Shown: positions 18,755-27,998, numbered from the stretch's first letter. The stretch is DNA of 64,000 bases from Streptomyces sp. Mut1 (GCF_030719295.1 NZ_CP120997.1:6582001-6646000), one strand, 5' to 3'. Numbers and translations are program-made. Notes: generated by a model from the letters alone, not told the origin.

Positions 18755-20323
18755 TCAGCGCCAGGGCACCTCCGTGGAGGCGAAGTAGGGCAGGTCCCGG
18801 TCCGTCCAGAGCCGTCCGTGGCGGGCCAGGCGCTCGCGGTACTCCGCCCACCGCGGTGCCCGCCCGCACCACGCGGCCTCCGCCACCGAGACCAGCCGGG
18901 GCAGCAGGAGTACGGAGACGTCGTCGAAGCCCGCGAACCGTTCGGCGAAGACCGTCGCCTCCACGCCCGCGACGCGGGCGTCCGGGATCGCGTACGCCCC
19001 CGGGTCCCATTCCGCCGTGTGCCGGACGCCCAGCGGGCGGTATCCGTCGAAGCCGAGGCGGGCGGCCTCGCCCGCCTGCTGGGGCGGTGCGAACTCCGCC
19101 GCGTACGGCCGGTCCAGATACAGGTGGGACTGGGGTGACAGCAGGACGCGCCCGCCGCCCTCGACGGTCCTGCGCAGGTCCTCGTCGGTGGGGGCGAAGA
19201 ACGTCTTGAGCGCCCCGATGATCTCCAGGGTCCGCCCGGCGGCCACGAGTTCGGGGCGGGCCGTCAGTTCGTCGGCGGTGTCGGGAAGGTCCATCATCGC
19301 CACGTCCACCCAGTACTGGGTGATGTCGTCCGGCTCGACGCCGGCGCGTGCGGACTCCTGCCAGGCGACCGGGCGCTTGTCCAGGGAGCGGACGACCGCG
19401 CGCAGTGCGCGTACGGAGTCCTCGAAGCTCTCCGGGGTCGCGCCGAACGCCTCGTCGGCGCCGATGTGGACGTAGGGGCCGTCCGTCAGCGCGCAGACGT
19501 CGGCGAGTATCCGGGTGACGGCGGCCCGGGTCGCCCCGTCGGTCAGGTCCAGCGGGGGCACGAACGGGAAGCGGTCGGCGAGTCCGGCCGGTGCGGGGGC
19601 CGGGGGCAGTCCGGGCACGGCGTCCCGGAGCGTCGCGCAGTGGCCCGGCAGGTCGATCTCGGGGACGACCGTGACGAACCGCCGGGCCGCGTACTCCTGG
19701 AGCGCGCGGTAGTCGGCCGCGGTGTAGAAGTCCGCACCCGGTGCCGTCAGCCCCGGGGTGCCGGGCAGCTGGATGCGCCAGCCCTCGTTGTCGGTGAGGT
19801 GCAGGTGCAGCACGTTCAGCTTGTAGAGCGCGGCGAGGTCGATGATCCGGCGCAGCTCGTCCGGGGTGAGGAAGGTGCGGGCCGGGTCGACCATGAGGCC
19901 GCGCCAGGCGTAGCGCGGGGCGTCCGTCAGCTCTTGGAAGGGGAGTTCGCCGGACGCGCGGCTGGTGGCGATGAGCTGTACGGCTGTGGTGGCGCCCCGG
20001 AACGCGCCTTCCGGGGTGCGGGCGAGGCAGGTGATGCCGTCGGCGTCCACGCGCAGCCGGTAGCCCTCGTCCACGGGCCGCTCACCGCCGGCCGGGGCGA
20101 TGCCGAGGGGCGGTGCGCAGGCCTCGTCGTCCAGGCCGATGACGAGTTCGCGCGGCGCTCCGTCCGGGCCGCCGGGCAGGTGCGGGGCGAGCAGTTCCCG
20201 TACGGTGCCGGCGATCCGCTCCAGCGCCGGGCCGGCCGCCCGCACCCGCCAGGGGCCGGTTGTGCGCAGGGTGCCGGCGGGGGAGGCCGGTCGGGTTTCG
20301 GCGTGCGGAATGACGGCGTTCAC
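18755..20323 (-). CDS. Beta-N-acetylhexosaminidase (GH20)
   Basis: 522 aa. An N-terminal GH20b-like domain (about residues 20-130) precedes the catalytic barrel (about 135-480), with the diagnostic D290-E291 pair in HIGADEAF. RGLMVDPARTF and HLHLTDNEGW are conserved barrel segments. No signal peptide is seen, so it acts inside the cell on imported or released amino-sugar oligomers. GTG at 20323. Divergent from the GH1 gene; the 228-base gap between them carries the 23-bp motif at 20486. Confidence 0.93.
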   Translation of the reverse strand: MNAVIPHAETRPASPAGTLRTTGPWRVRAAGPALERIAGTVRELLAPHLPGGPDGAPRELVIGLDDEACAPPLGIAPAGGERPVDEGYRLRVDADGITCLARTPEGAFRGATTAVQLIATSRASGELPFQELTDAPRYAWRGLMVDPARTFLTPDELRRIIDLAALYKLNVLHLHLTDNEGWRIQLPGTPGLTAPGADFYTAADYRALQEYAARRFVTVVPEIDLPGHCATLRDAVPGLPPAPAPAGLADRFPFVPPLDLTDGATRAAVTRILADVCALTDGPYVHIGADEAFGATPESFEDSVRALRAVVRSLDKRPVAWQESARAGVEPDDITQYWVDVAMMDLPDTADELTARPELVAAGRTLEIIGALKTFFAPTDEDLRRTVEGGGRVLLSPQSHLYLDRPYAAEFAPPQQAGEAARLGFDGYRPLGVRHTAEWDPGAYAIPDARVAGVEATVFAERFAGFDDVSVLLLPRLVSVAEAAWCGRAPRWAEYRERLARHGRLWTDRDLPYFASTEVPWR

Positions 20324-20485
20324 GAGGCTTTCTCCCTGTGCGCGATGGGGCCGGGGCGCCAGGGAGCCGGAGCGGCGATGTCAGGTTCGGGCGGTCCGGC
20401 TCCCTGCGTGTGCGGCGCGGGCTCCGGGGCGAGTTCGGACCGGCCGCCTCTTCTCCCGTACCGCTGCCACCTGTACGCTAACACG

Positions 20486-20508
20486 AAAACCGATCAATGA
20501 ACGCTTTT
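20486..20508. promoter_or_regulatory. 23-bp motif, copy A (candidate glycosidase operator)
   Basis: This copy fits AAAACCGATCA-N4-ACG-N-TTTT, an imperfect inverted repeat with AAAACCG and CGNTTTT ends. It lies between the divergent GH20 and GH1 genes, 43 bases before the GH1 start. Two more copies are at 26128-26150 and 26232-26254. The TetR encoded directly after GH1 is the best candidate for the binding protein. Confidence 0.6.
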
Positions 20509-20551
20509 TGCGGAGTGGGCACGGCCCGCCTCCGGGCGAAAGGAGAACCCG

Positions 20552-21847
20552 ATGGTGCACGAGGCCGGACCCGGTTTCGCTCTGCCGGAAGGCTTCCTCA
20601 TGGGAGCGTCGACTTCGGCCCACCAGATCGAGGGCAACAACGTCTCCAGCGACTGGTGGACCCTGGAGAACCACCCCCGCAGCTTCATCGAGGAGCCCAG
20701 CGGGGACGCGGCAGACAGCTTCCACCGATGGCCCGAGGACATGGACCTGCTGCGCGAACTCGGCTTCGACTCCTACCGGTTCAGCGTCGAGTGGGCCCGG
20801 ATCGAACCGCAGCGCGGCCGGATCTCACGGGCGGCGGTCGCGCACTACCGGGCCATGGTGCGCGGGGCGGTGGAGCGCGGACTGACCCCGGTGGTGACCC
20901 TCCACCACTTCACCTCGCCGCAGTGGTTCAGCGACCTCGGCGGCTGGACGGCACCCGAGGCGGCCGGGCTGTTCGCGGCCTACGCGCGCACCTGCGCCGA
21001 GATCCTGCGCGAGGGCGTCCGCTACGCCGCCACCATCAACGAGCCCAACATCATGGCCCTGATGTACGCCCTGCGGGCCCACGCGGCCGAGCACGGCTGG
21101 GACAGCGTCGCGCAGGGCGCGCGCGCCGCCCGCGAGGCGGGGGCCGCCGCTGTCGACCCGGCCTCCTTCGAACCGGACCCCGAGGTGGTCCGGGCCCTGA
21201 TCCGAGCCCACCGCGCCGCGTCCGCCGCGCTGAGGGAGACCGTCCCCGGCCTCCGGGTCGGCTGGACCGTCGCCAACCAGGTCTACCAGCCCGAACCGGG
21301 CGCCGAGGACATCGCGACCGCCTACGCGTGGCCGCGCGAGGACGTCTTCCTGGAGGCCGCCCGCGAGGACGACTGGGTCGGCGTACAGGCCTACACCCGC
21401 CACCGCATCGGCGCCGACGGCACCCTGCCCCCGCCCCGGGACGCCGAACTGACCCTGACCGGCTGGGAGTTCTACCCCGAGGCGCTCGGGGAAGCGGTGC
21501 GGCACACGGCGGAGGTGGTCGGCCCCGGTGTGCCCGTCCTGGTCACCGAGAACGGCATCGCGACCGACGACGACAGCCGCCGCATCGCCTACACCGCCCG
21601 CGCCCTCGCGAGCCTCGCCGAGGCGATGGACGCCGGCATCGACGTACGCGGCTACCTGCACTGGAGCGCCCTGGACAACTACGAGTGGGGCAGCTACCGG
21701 CCGACGTTCGGGCTCATCGCGGTCGACCGGCACACCTTCGCCCGGACCCCCAAGGAGTCGGCGCGCTGGCTGGGCGGCCTCTCCCGGGAGCGCCGGCTGC
21801 CGGCCGCCGCGCCGCTCGGCTCGGTGCCCGCCCCGACCTCGCGTTAG
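20552..21847 (+). CDS. Beta-glucosidase (GH1)
   Basis: 431 aa. Acid/base E164 in TINEPN and nucleophile E333 in VTENG; the N-terminal FLMGASTSAHQIEG and the tryptophan-rich WSALDNYEWGSY are family signatures. At 431 aa it is slightly short but complete. No signal peptide: cytoplasmic hydrolysis of beta-glucosides. AAAGGAG lies upstream of the ATG. The TetR gene starts 10 bases after the stop, so they are co-transcribed. Confidence 0.93.
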   Translation: MVHEAGPGFALPEGFLMGASTSAHQIEGNNVSSDWWTLENHPRSFIEEPSGDAADSFHRWPEDMDLLRELGFDSYRFSVEWARIEPQRGRISRAAVAHYRAMVRGAVERGLTPVVTLHHFTSPQWFSDLGGWTAPEAAGLFAAYARTCAEILREGVRYAATINEPNIMALMYALRAHAAEHGWDSVAQGARAAREAGAAAVDPASFEPDPEVVRALIRAHRAASAALRETVPGLRVGWTVANQVYQPEPGAEDIATAYAWPREDVFLEAAREDDWVGVQAYTRHRIGADGTLPPPRDAELTLTGWEFYPEALGEAVRHTAEVVGPGVPVLVTENGIATDDDSRRIAYTARALASLAEAMDAGIDVRGYLHWSALDNYEWGSYRPTFGLIAVDRHTFARTPKESARWLGGLSRERRLPAAAPLGSVPAPTSR

Positions 21848-21857
21848 GGTGACCGGC

Positions 21858-22445
21858 ATGGCGAAACGGGGCCCGTACGAGAAGGGCGAGGCCAAGCGCA
21901 GCGAAATCCTGCACGCGGCACTGGAGATCTTTGCCGCCGAGGGGTACCGGGGTACCTCGCTGCGGAAGGTGGCGGCCAAGTGCAGTCTGAGCCTGCCCGG
22001 TCTGATGCACTACTTCGACTCCAAGGAGGACCTGCTCACCCAGGTCCTGCGCATGCGTGACGAGACCGCGCGGGTCCGGCAGGCGGAGCGCGCCGACCCG
22101 CACGGCTACCGCGAGATCATCCGGGAGGGCGCCAAGACGCCGGGCCTGGTCGAGCTGTTCGTCTCCATGGCCGCCGCCGCGAGCGACCCGGCCCACCCCG
22201 CCCACGCCCACTTCGCCGAGCGCTACCCGGTGCTCCGCGAACGCGTGGCGGACTTCGTGCGCGACGGGGTGGCGGAAGGGCGGATCAGCTCCGCCGTCCC
22301 GCCGGAGCGGCTGGCCGTGCTGCTCATCGCCGTGGCCGACGGCATCCAGCTGCAATGGCTGATCGACCGGTCGACGGACATGGAACAGCCCATCGAGGAC
22401 CTGCTCTCCGTCCTCGATCCGCGTACGGCGCCCGACGGGGCCTGA
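21858..22445 (+). CDS. TetR-family regulator of the glycosidase genes (probable)
   Basis: 195 aa. N-terminal helix-turn-helix (about residues 12-58: RSEILHAALEIFAAEGYRG, LRKVAAKCSLSLPGLMHYF) and a C-terminal ligand domain. It is a close relative of the TetR at 27272: both carry an LRxRDE/LSLRDE linker, a KTPGLV/GTPGLV turn and SDPxHPAH. Same transcript as GH1. I infer that it binds the 23-bp motif shared by the GH1/GH20 and GH3/SGNH promoter regions, with a sugar as ligand. Confidence 0.88.
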   Translation: MAKRGPYEKGEAKRSEILHAALEIFAAEGYRGTSLRKVAAKCSLSLPGLMHYFDSKEDLLTQVLRMRDETARVRQAERADPHGYREIIREGAKTPGLVELFVSMAAAASDPAHPAHAHFAERYPVLRERVADFVRDGVAEGRISSAVPPERLAVLLIAVADGIQLQWLIDRSTDMEQPIEDLLSVLDPRTAPDGA

Positions 22446-22453
22446 ACGGCCGG

Positions 22454-22485
22454 GGGAGGGGCGGCGCGGGTGCGCCGCCCCTCCC
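22454..22485. terminator. Bidirectional hairpin terminator
   Basis: A perfect 14-bp inverted repeat (22454-22467 with 22472-22485) and 4-base loop between the convergent TetR and serine hydrolase genes. Confidence 0.82.
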
Positions 22486-22501
22486 TTCGCCCTCGGCACG
22501 G

Positions 22502-23713
22502 TCATTCCCGGCCGAGTGCCGCCGCCGTCCCGGTCACGGCCCTCGTCCAGTCCGTCCAGCGCGGATCGCCCCCGGCCGCCGGTTCCCAGGCCATCGCCGT
22601 ACACACGTACCCCACGGCGAGGCCGCTGCCGGGATCGGCCATGCCGAGACGGCCGCCCGCCCCCGCGTGGCCGAACGAGCCCTCGCCCAGCAGGGGCAGG
22701 CCCCGCCGGGGCAGCTCGAAGCCGAGCCCGAAGCGGGAGCGGCCCGAGGCGTCGTCGCCGTCCAGCGGGGGCGGGGGCGGCACGGCGTCGTCGCGCGGGG
22801 CGCGGGCCCGGCCGACGGTGGCCGCGGACAGCAGCCGCACCCCGTCCACCGGACCGATGAGCGCCGCGTAGAGCCGGGACAGCGACCGGGCGTTGCCTAT
22901 GCCGCCGGCCCCCGGCAGTTCGGCGGCGCGCCCCTCACGGGTCGCCAGCCCCCGGGTCGCGGCGGCCAGCTCCGCCGCCGAGGCCCGCAGTGCCCGGGAC
23001 AGCGGGCCCCGCGGATCGAGCCCGAGCCCGGCGAGGAATCCGGAGACCTGCTCGGGCGACGGGTCCGGGCGTACGGAGAACTGCGGGACGAACCGGTGCT
23101 CCTGCTCGGGCGGCAGCCCGATCCACAGATCGAGGCCGAGCGGGGCCGCCACCTCGGCGGCGAAGAACGCCCCGACGCTCCGCCCGCAGATCCGGCGGAC
23201 GACCTCGCCGACCAGGTGCCCGTACGTCAGCGCGTGGTAGAGGGAAGCGGTGCCCGGTTCCCACAGCGGGCGCATCGCGGCCAGGTCCGCCACCCGGCCG
23301 TCCCAGTCGTACAGGCCGGGCAGCCCGACGCCCGCCGCGTCGGCCGTGAACGCGGGCAGCCCCGCCCGGTGCGTGAGGAGATCCGCCACCGTCGTCCCCG
23401 CCTTGCCCTCGGCGGCGAACTCCGGCCAGTAGCGGGCCACGGGCGCCTCCGGGTCCAGCGCGCCGCGCTCGCTCAGCAGATGCGCGCAGACCGCGACCAG
23501 CCCCTTCGTGACCGACATCAGCACACTCACCGAGTCCGTCCCGAAGGGCGGCGGTCCTGCCGCCAGGTCCACCACCAGCCGGCCCCGGTGGTGGACGGCC
23601 AGCTGCGCCGCGCCGGGGTCGTCGGCGCACCCCCGGACGAAGGCGTCGCGCACCTCCTCCCAGCCGGGCGCCACCCGTCCGCTCACCGCCACTTCGTCAC
23701 CCGCGTCAGTCAC
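22502..23713 (-). CDS. Serine hydrolase of the beta-lactamase class C/esterase family
   Basis: 403 aa. The SxxK motif is S67-V-T-K70 in VLMSVTKG, and the tyrosine of the YxN-like motif is in YHALTYGHLVG. No signal peptide, so this is more likely an intracellular esterase or peptidase (EstB-like) than a beta-lactamase. GTG at 23713; it overlaps the GH3 stop by 8 bases and is therefore coupled to GH3, suggesting a role in deacylating or processing the same class of glycoside. Confidence 0.88.
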   Translation of the reverse strand: MTDAGDEVAVSGRVAPGWEEVRDAFVRGCADDPGAAQLAVHHRGRLVVDLAAGPPPFGTDSVSVLMSVTKGLVAVCAHLLSERGALDPEAPVARYWPEFAAEGKAGTTVADLLTHRAGLPAFTADAAGVGLPGLYDWDGRVADLAAMRPLWEPGTASLYHALTYGHLVGEVVRRICGRSVGAFFAAEVAAPLGLDLWIGLPPEQEHRFVPQFSVRPDPSPEQVSGFLAGLGLDPRGPLSRALRASAAELAAATRGLATREGRAAELPGAGGIGNARSLSRLYAALIGPVDGVRLLSAATVGRARAPRDDAVPPPPPLDGDDASGRSRFGLGFELPRRGLPLLGEGSFGHAGAGGRLGMADPGSGLAVGYVCTAMAWEPAAGGDPRWTDWTRAVTGTAAALGRE

Positions 23714-26012
23714 GGTGCCGGTCCGCCGTGCGGGCCTCGGCCTCGTCGGCCAGGGCGGGCAGGCTCTCGGGCGGCAGGGGGCTCTGCGGGAACTCGGCGA
23801 TGACGTCGAGGGGCACCCCCGCGAGGAACCGCCGCATCACCGGATCGGCCAGGGCGCCCGCCCCCTCCTGGGCGGAGTCCGCGCGGGCACGGGCGAACGC
23901 CTCCATCAGCAGCGGGCCGCCCACCGGGTGTCCGAACCACTCGGCGAGCGTGTTGCGGCCGGTCAGCCGCAGGTTCGAGGGGTCGCCCTCGACGTCGAGG
24001 CCGACGGACGCACGGATGTCACGCGAGGAGGCGCCCGCCTCGACGCGGTAGCGACCGCCCTCGGTCTTCCAGCCGCCCTCACGCTCGCTGTAGTACGCCA
24101 GGTCGTGCCGGGTCAGGCGCACGGTCACCTCGCGGCTCTCGCCGGGCTCCAGGAACACCGAGGCGAATCCCCGCAGTTCGCGCACGGGGCGCAGGACGCG
24201 CGAACCGTCCGGCCCGCCGCTGTAGACCTGGACGATCTCACGCCCGGCCCTGGACCCGGTGTTGGTTACGGTCAGCGCGACGCGGAAGCCGTCCCCGTCC
24301 TCCCGCACGCTCATACCGTCGTAGCCGAACGTCGTGTACGACAGGCCGTGGCCGAAGGGGAAGGCGACCTCGCGGCGCTGGGCGTCGTAGCCCCGGTACC
24401 CGACGAAGATCCCCTCGCCGTACCGGGCCCTGCCCTCCTCGCCGGGGAACGAGAGGTGGCTCGGGGAGTCCTCCAGCCGCAGCGGAACGGTCTCGGCGAG
24501 CTTCCCGGACGGGTTGACCGCCCCGAACAGCACACGGGCGAGCGCGCCGCCGCCCGCCTGGCCGAGCAGCCACCCCTCCACGAGGGCCGGCACCCGCTCC
24601 TGCCAGGGCGCGGTGCGTACGACCCCGCCGTTGGAGAGGACCACCACCACGCGGGAGTTGGCTTCCAGGACCTGTCGCAGGAGACCCGTCTGCGCGGCGG
24701 GCAGGTCGAGGTGGTCGCGGTCGAAGCCCTCGGACTCGTCCTGCGGCGGCAGGCCGAGGAACAGCACCACCGTGTCGCTCCGCCCGGCCAGCTCCACGGC
24801 CTCCTCGGCGAGCCGGGCATCCGGCTGCCCGTCATCGGCGCCGGGCAGTGCGTAGCCCGCCGCGAACCGCACGTCCGCGCCGGTGGCCAGGGCGCGCAGA
24901 CTGTCCAGCGGCACGTCGAGCCGGGTGGGCGTCACCTGGGAGCTGCCGGCCCCCTGGAACCTCGGCGTGCGGGCGAACTCGCCGATGACGGCCACGCTGC
25001 CGGCCGCCGGGTCCAGCGGCAGCAGCGCGTCGTCGTTCTTCAGGAGCACCACGCACTGGTCGGCGGCCCGGCCGGCGATGCGGTGCGCGGCGTCCACGTC
25101 GAGGGCGGCGGGGGAGCCGGCCGGGGCGGTCGTGCGGTGGGCGAAGAGGGCGAGGCGGTCGACGGCGCGGTCGAGCAGCGCCTCGTCCAGCGCACCCGAC
25201 TCCACGGCGGCGGCCACCTCGCGGTCCGTGCGTCCGCCGGGGCCGGGCATCTGGAGGTCGAGGCCGGCGCGCAGGGCGGCCACCCGGTCGCGTACCGCAC
25301 CCCAGTCGGACACCACGATCCCGTCGAACTCCCACTCCTCGCGGAGGATCTCGGTCAGCAGGCGGGTGTTCTGCGACACCGGCACGCCGTTGACGCCGTT
25401 GTAGGAGGCCATGACGGACCAGGGGCCGTCGCGGCGGACGACGCGTTCGAAGGCGCACAGATAGATCTCCCGCAGCGGGCGCTCGTCGATGTCGGCGCTG
25501 ACCCGCATCCGGTCGGTCTCCTGGTTGTTGGCCGCGTAGTGCTTGAGGGACGCCCCCACGCCGGCGTTCTGGAGTCCGCGCACCATGGCGCCGCCCAATT
25601 CGGACGAGACCAGCGGGTCCTCGGAGAAGTACTCGAAGTTGCGGCCGCACAGCGGCGACCGCTTGATGTTGATGCCGGGCCCGAGCACGACGTGGACGCC
25701 GTGCGCCACGGCCTCGGCGGCGATGGCGCCGGCCACCTCCTCGGCCAGCTCCGGGTTCCAGCTGCTGCCGAGGGCGACGGCGGGCGGGAAGCAGGTCGCG
25801 GGGGCGGCGCTGTGCAGGTCGAGCTGGCCGCCGTCACCGCTCTCCCGGGGCAGCCGCAGCCCGTGCGGGCCGTCGGACATCCGGACGGCGGGGATGGCCG
25901 CCGCCTCGGACCCCTGGCTGACGAAGTCCCCGGACCCGCTGGTCAGGGACGCCTTCTCGGCGAGCGGGAGACCGGCGGCGGGGGAGGGGCGGGGCGCTGA
26001 TCGCTGAGTCAT
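23706..26012 (-). CDS. Beta-glucosidase (GH3)
   Basis: 768 aa with the standard three parts: a barrel with the nucleophile D236 in VVSDWGAV, an alpha/beta sandwich, and a fibronectin-III-like domain (VALTVTNTGSRAG). KHYAANNQETDR and GPGINIKRSP are strong family signatures. No signal peptide. The ATG at 26012 was chosen because homology begins right after it; reading the frame further upstream would run through the promoter region. Transcribed from the TTGACA/TACGTT promoter at 26131-26159, which is covered by the 23-bp motif, and coupled to the serine hydrolase. Confidence 0.94.
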   Translation of the reverse strand: MTQRSAPRPSPAAGLPLAEKASLTSGSGDFVSQGSEAAAIPAVRMSDGPHGLRLPRESGDGGQLDLHSAAPATCFPPAVALGSSWNPELAEEVAGAIAAEAVAHGVHVVLGPGINIKRSPLCGRNFEYFSEDPLVSSELGGAMVRGLQNAGVGASLKHYAANNQETDRMRVSADIDERPLREIYLCAFERVVRRDGPWSVMASYNGVNGVPVSQNTRLLTEILREEWEFDGIVVSDWGAVRDRVAALRAGLDLQMPGPGGRTDREVAAAVESGALDEALLDRAVDRLALFAHRTTAPAGSPAALDVDAAHRIAGRAADQCVVLLKNDDALLPLDPAAGSVAVIGEFARTPRFQGAGSSQVTPTRLDVPLDSLRALATGADVRFAAGYALPGADDGQPDARLAEEAVELAGRSDTVVLFLGLPPQDESEGFDRDHLDLPAAQTGLLRQVLEANSRVVVVLSNGGVVRTAPWQERVPALVEGWLLGQAGGGALARVLFGAVNPSGKLAETVPLRLEDSPSHLSFPGEEGRARYGEGIFVGYRGYDAQRREVAFPFGHGLSYTTFGYDGMSVREDGDGFRVALTVTNTGSRAGREIVQVYSGGPDGSRVLRPVRELRGFASVFLEPGESREVTVRLTRHDLAYYSEREGGWKTEGGRYRVEAGASSRDIRASVGLDVEGDPSNLRLTGRNTLAEWFGHPVGGPLLMEAFARARADSAQEGAGALADPVMRRFLAGVPLDVIAEFPQSPLPPESLPALADEAEARTADRHRD

Positions 26013-26127
26013 ACGGGCACCTGTCGGGCTTTCGTGGAGGCGGCGGCGGGGTGCCGCGGCGGGGCGGGCGGGCCGTGCGGCGGTGGCCGCCCGGTGGAGC
26101 GAATCGGGGCAAGACGGCATGCGACCC

Positions 26128-26159
26128 AAAAACGTATGGTGATCGGTTTTCGGTGTCAA
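26128..26159 (-). promoter_or_regulatory. GH3 promoter overlapped by 23-bp motif, copy B
   Basis: On the minus strand TTGACA (26159-26154) and TACGTT (26136-26131) are 17 bp apart. The 23-bp motif (26128-26150) fills the spacer and the -10, so a bound repressor would exclude RNA polymerase. The rest of the 325-base gap 26013-26337 holds the mirror-image promoter at 26222 and no gene that I can support. Confidence 0.68.
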
Positions 26160-26221
26160 GGGCCTGCGCGCGCGGCGCCGGCGGACCCCTCGGACGCCCG
26201 GATTTCTTTTGGGTGCGACCC

Positions 26222-26254
26222 TTGACGGCCAGAAACCGATCACCGTACGGTTTT
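26222..26254 (+). promoter_or_regulatory. SGNH hydrolase promoter overlapped by 23-bp motif, copy C
   Basis: TTGACG (26222-26227) and TACGGT (26246-26251) are 18 bp apart, with the 23-bp motif at 26232-26254. It has the same architecture as the GH3 promoter but faces the other way, so GH3 and the hydrolase are probably co-repressed. Confidence 0.65.
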
Positions 26255-26337
26255 CGTGCTCGGGCGGTCCGCTCCGATGAGCTCTCTGCTGCCGTCCGCC
26301 CCGTCGGCTCCGCTCTCCCATGAATCGAGGAACGGTC

Positions 26338-27267
26338 ATGTCGGTATCCGGTCGGTCGACCACCCCCGCCCGCCGAGAGGCGGACCACCCGGCTCCGGCC
26401 CGGCGGCGTGCGTACGCCCCGCGCCTGGCCCTCGTCGCCGCCGCCTCGGCCGCGCTGCTGACGGGTGCCGCCTCACCCGGCCTCGCGGCCCCGGCGTCCG
26501 GCGACGCGGTGCGCTATGTCGCGCTCGGCGACTCCTACAGCTCCGGGCTCGGCATCCCGCCGCAGGCCGACCCGGCCTGCGGCCGCTCGGACCGCAACTA
26601 CGCCTCGCTCGTCGCACAGGAGGTGGGGGCGGCGTCGTTCACCGATGTCACCTGCGCCGGGGCCGACACCACGCACATGGCGGGCCCGCAGGACTCCGCC
26701 GCGCCCCAGCTCGACGCCCTGCGCCCGGACACGACCTTGGTCACCCTGGGCGTCGGCGGCAACGACCTGGACCTGGCCGGGGTCATCACCCGCTGCGTGC
26801 TGGTGGGTTACCTCGCGCCGCACGGCTCGCCGTGCGAAACCAGCTTCACGCTGTTCGGCACGGACGAGATCGGCTCCCGGATCAACGCGACCGCGCCGAA
26901 GATCGACGCGGTGCTCGACGCCATCCACGCCCGCTCGCCCCTGGCCCGGGTGCTGCTCGTCGGCTACCCCTCGCTGCTGCCCGACGACGGCAGCTCCTGC
27001 CGGGCCACGATCCCGCTGGCCGACGGCGACTTCCGCTGGGTGCGCGACGAGGAGAAGCGCCTCGACGCCATGCTGGCGCGGCGGGCCGTCGCGTACGGCG
27101 CGGAGTACGTCGACACCTACGGCCCGTCCGTCGGGCACGACGCCTGCACGGCCGAGGGCGTGCGCTGGATCGAACCGGCGGACTCCGACGAGGGTGCGGG
27201 CTTCCACCCCAACGCGACCGGACACAGGAGCATGGCCGATGCCGTCCTCGCCGCCCTCGGCCGCTGA
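26338..27267 (+). CDS. Secreted SGNH (GDSL-type) hydrolase
   Basis: 309 aa. A twin-basic N-terminus and hydrophobic stretch (about residues 28-48) form a signal peptide with a likely cleavage site after GLAA near residue 51. The catalytic serine is S66 in GDSYSSG; GGND and HPNATGH supply the oxyanion and histidine elements. ATG at 26338 with GAGGA 7 bases upstream, preferred over the ATG at 26320. An extracellular lipase/esterase, possibly removing acyl groups from plant polysaccharide; the link with glycosidases rests on the shared operator. Confidence 0.9.
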   Translation: MSVSGRSTTPARREADHPAPARRRAYAPRLALVAAASAALLTGAASPGLAAPASGDAVRYVALGDSYSSGLGIPPQADPACGRSDRNYASLVAQEVGAASFTDVTCAGADTTHMAGPQDSAAPQLDALRPDTTLVTLGVGGNDLDLAGVITRCVLVGYLAPHGSPCETSFTLFGTDEIGSRINATAPKIDAVLDAIHARSPLARVLLVGYPSLLPDDGSSCRATIPLADGDFRWVRDEEKRLDAMLARRAVAYGAEYVDTYGPSVGHDACTAEGVRWIEPADSDEGAGFHPNATGHRSMADAVLAALGR

Positions 27268-27271
27268 CACC

Positions 27272-27907
27272 TCACTCCCGCCCGGCGTCCAGCCCGTACC
27301 GGCGGAGGAAGGCGCGGACCTGTTCCGCCATGTCGACCGCACCCGGCTCCAGCAGCCACTGCGTCTGGAGCCCGTCCATCAGTGCGAGCAGCTGCTGGGC
27401 CACGGCCGCCGCGTCGCCCCGCGCGTCCGGCCCCGCCGCCGCGAACAGCTCCGCCAGGAGGCCGGTGGTCTCCCGGCGCAGGAGCTGGTAGCGGCGTACG
27501 AAGTAGTGGTGGGCGGGGTGCTCCGGATCGGAGGCCTCCGCCGACAGCTTCGCGTACAGCGCGACCAGGCCCGGCGTCCCGGCGTTGCGGGCGACCACGT
27601 CGACCAGCCGGCGCAGCCGCTCGGCCGGGTCCGGCTCCGGGTCGCCGGGGCCGAGGGTGCCGGGGAAGAGCCGGCGCGCGTCGGTCTCGTCCCGGAGGCT
27701 CAGCACGTCCAGCAGCAGGGCCTCCTTGCCGGGGAAGTGGTGCAGCAGTCCGGCATGGGTGAGCCCGGCGTGGGCGGCGATATCGCGCAGCGAGACCGCG
27801 TGGAAGCCGGAGCGTGCGAACAGTTCGGTCGCCGAATCGAGGATCCGGGCGCGGGTGCGCTCGCCCTTCGTGACGCGCCGGGGTGCGTCGGGCGCGGGGT
27901 CGTTCAC
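27272..27907 (-). CDS. TetR-family regulator
   Basis: 211 aa from the GTG at 27907 (AGGAGA upstream). Helix-turn-helix at about residues 15-60 (ARILDSATELFARSGFHAVS, LRDIAAHAGLTHAGLLHHF). It is a paralogue of the regulator at 21858. Divergent from the peptide-type ABC operon with two 18-bp repeats in the gap, so it most likely represses that operon and itself. Confidence 0.9.
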   Translation of the reverse strand: MNDPAPDAPRRVTKGERTRARILDSATELFARSGFHAVSLRDIAAHAGLTHAGLLHHFPGKEALLLDVLSLRDETDARRLFPGTLGPGDPEPDPAERLRRLVDVVARNAGTPGLVALYAKLSAEASDPEHPAHHYFVRRYQLLRRETTGLLAELFAAAGPDARGDAAAVAQQLLALMDGLQTQWLLEPGAVDMAEQVRAFLRRYGLDAGRE

Positions 27908-27948
27908 TTCGGTGCTCTCCTGCCGCAGGTGATCGTCGTACGGCGGAA

Positions 27949-27998
27949 CTTACCGGCTGGTCAATTCCCCGGAGCAAAAACCTACCAAGTGGTTAATT
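27949..27998. promoter_or_regulatory. Pair of 18-bp TetR operator candidates
   Basis: Two direct copies of C-N-TACC-N3-TGGT-N-AATT lie at 27949-27966 and 27981-27998. Each is partly palindromic (ACC...GGT), and they start 32 bp apart, three helical turns, so two dimers would bind the same face. Located between the divergent TetR gene and the ABC operon. Confidence 0.62.

Noticed and set aside
22502..23713. Beta-lactamase resistance gene
   Set aside because: There is SxxK, but no signal peptide, and the gene is coupled to a cytoplasmic GH3 glucosidase; an esterase/peptidase role fits better.
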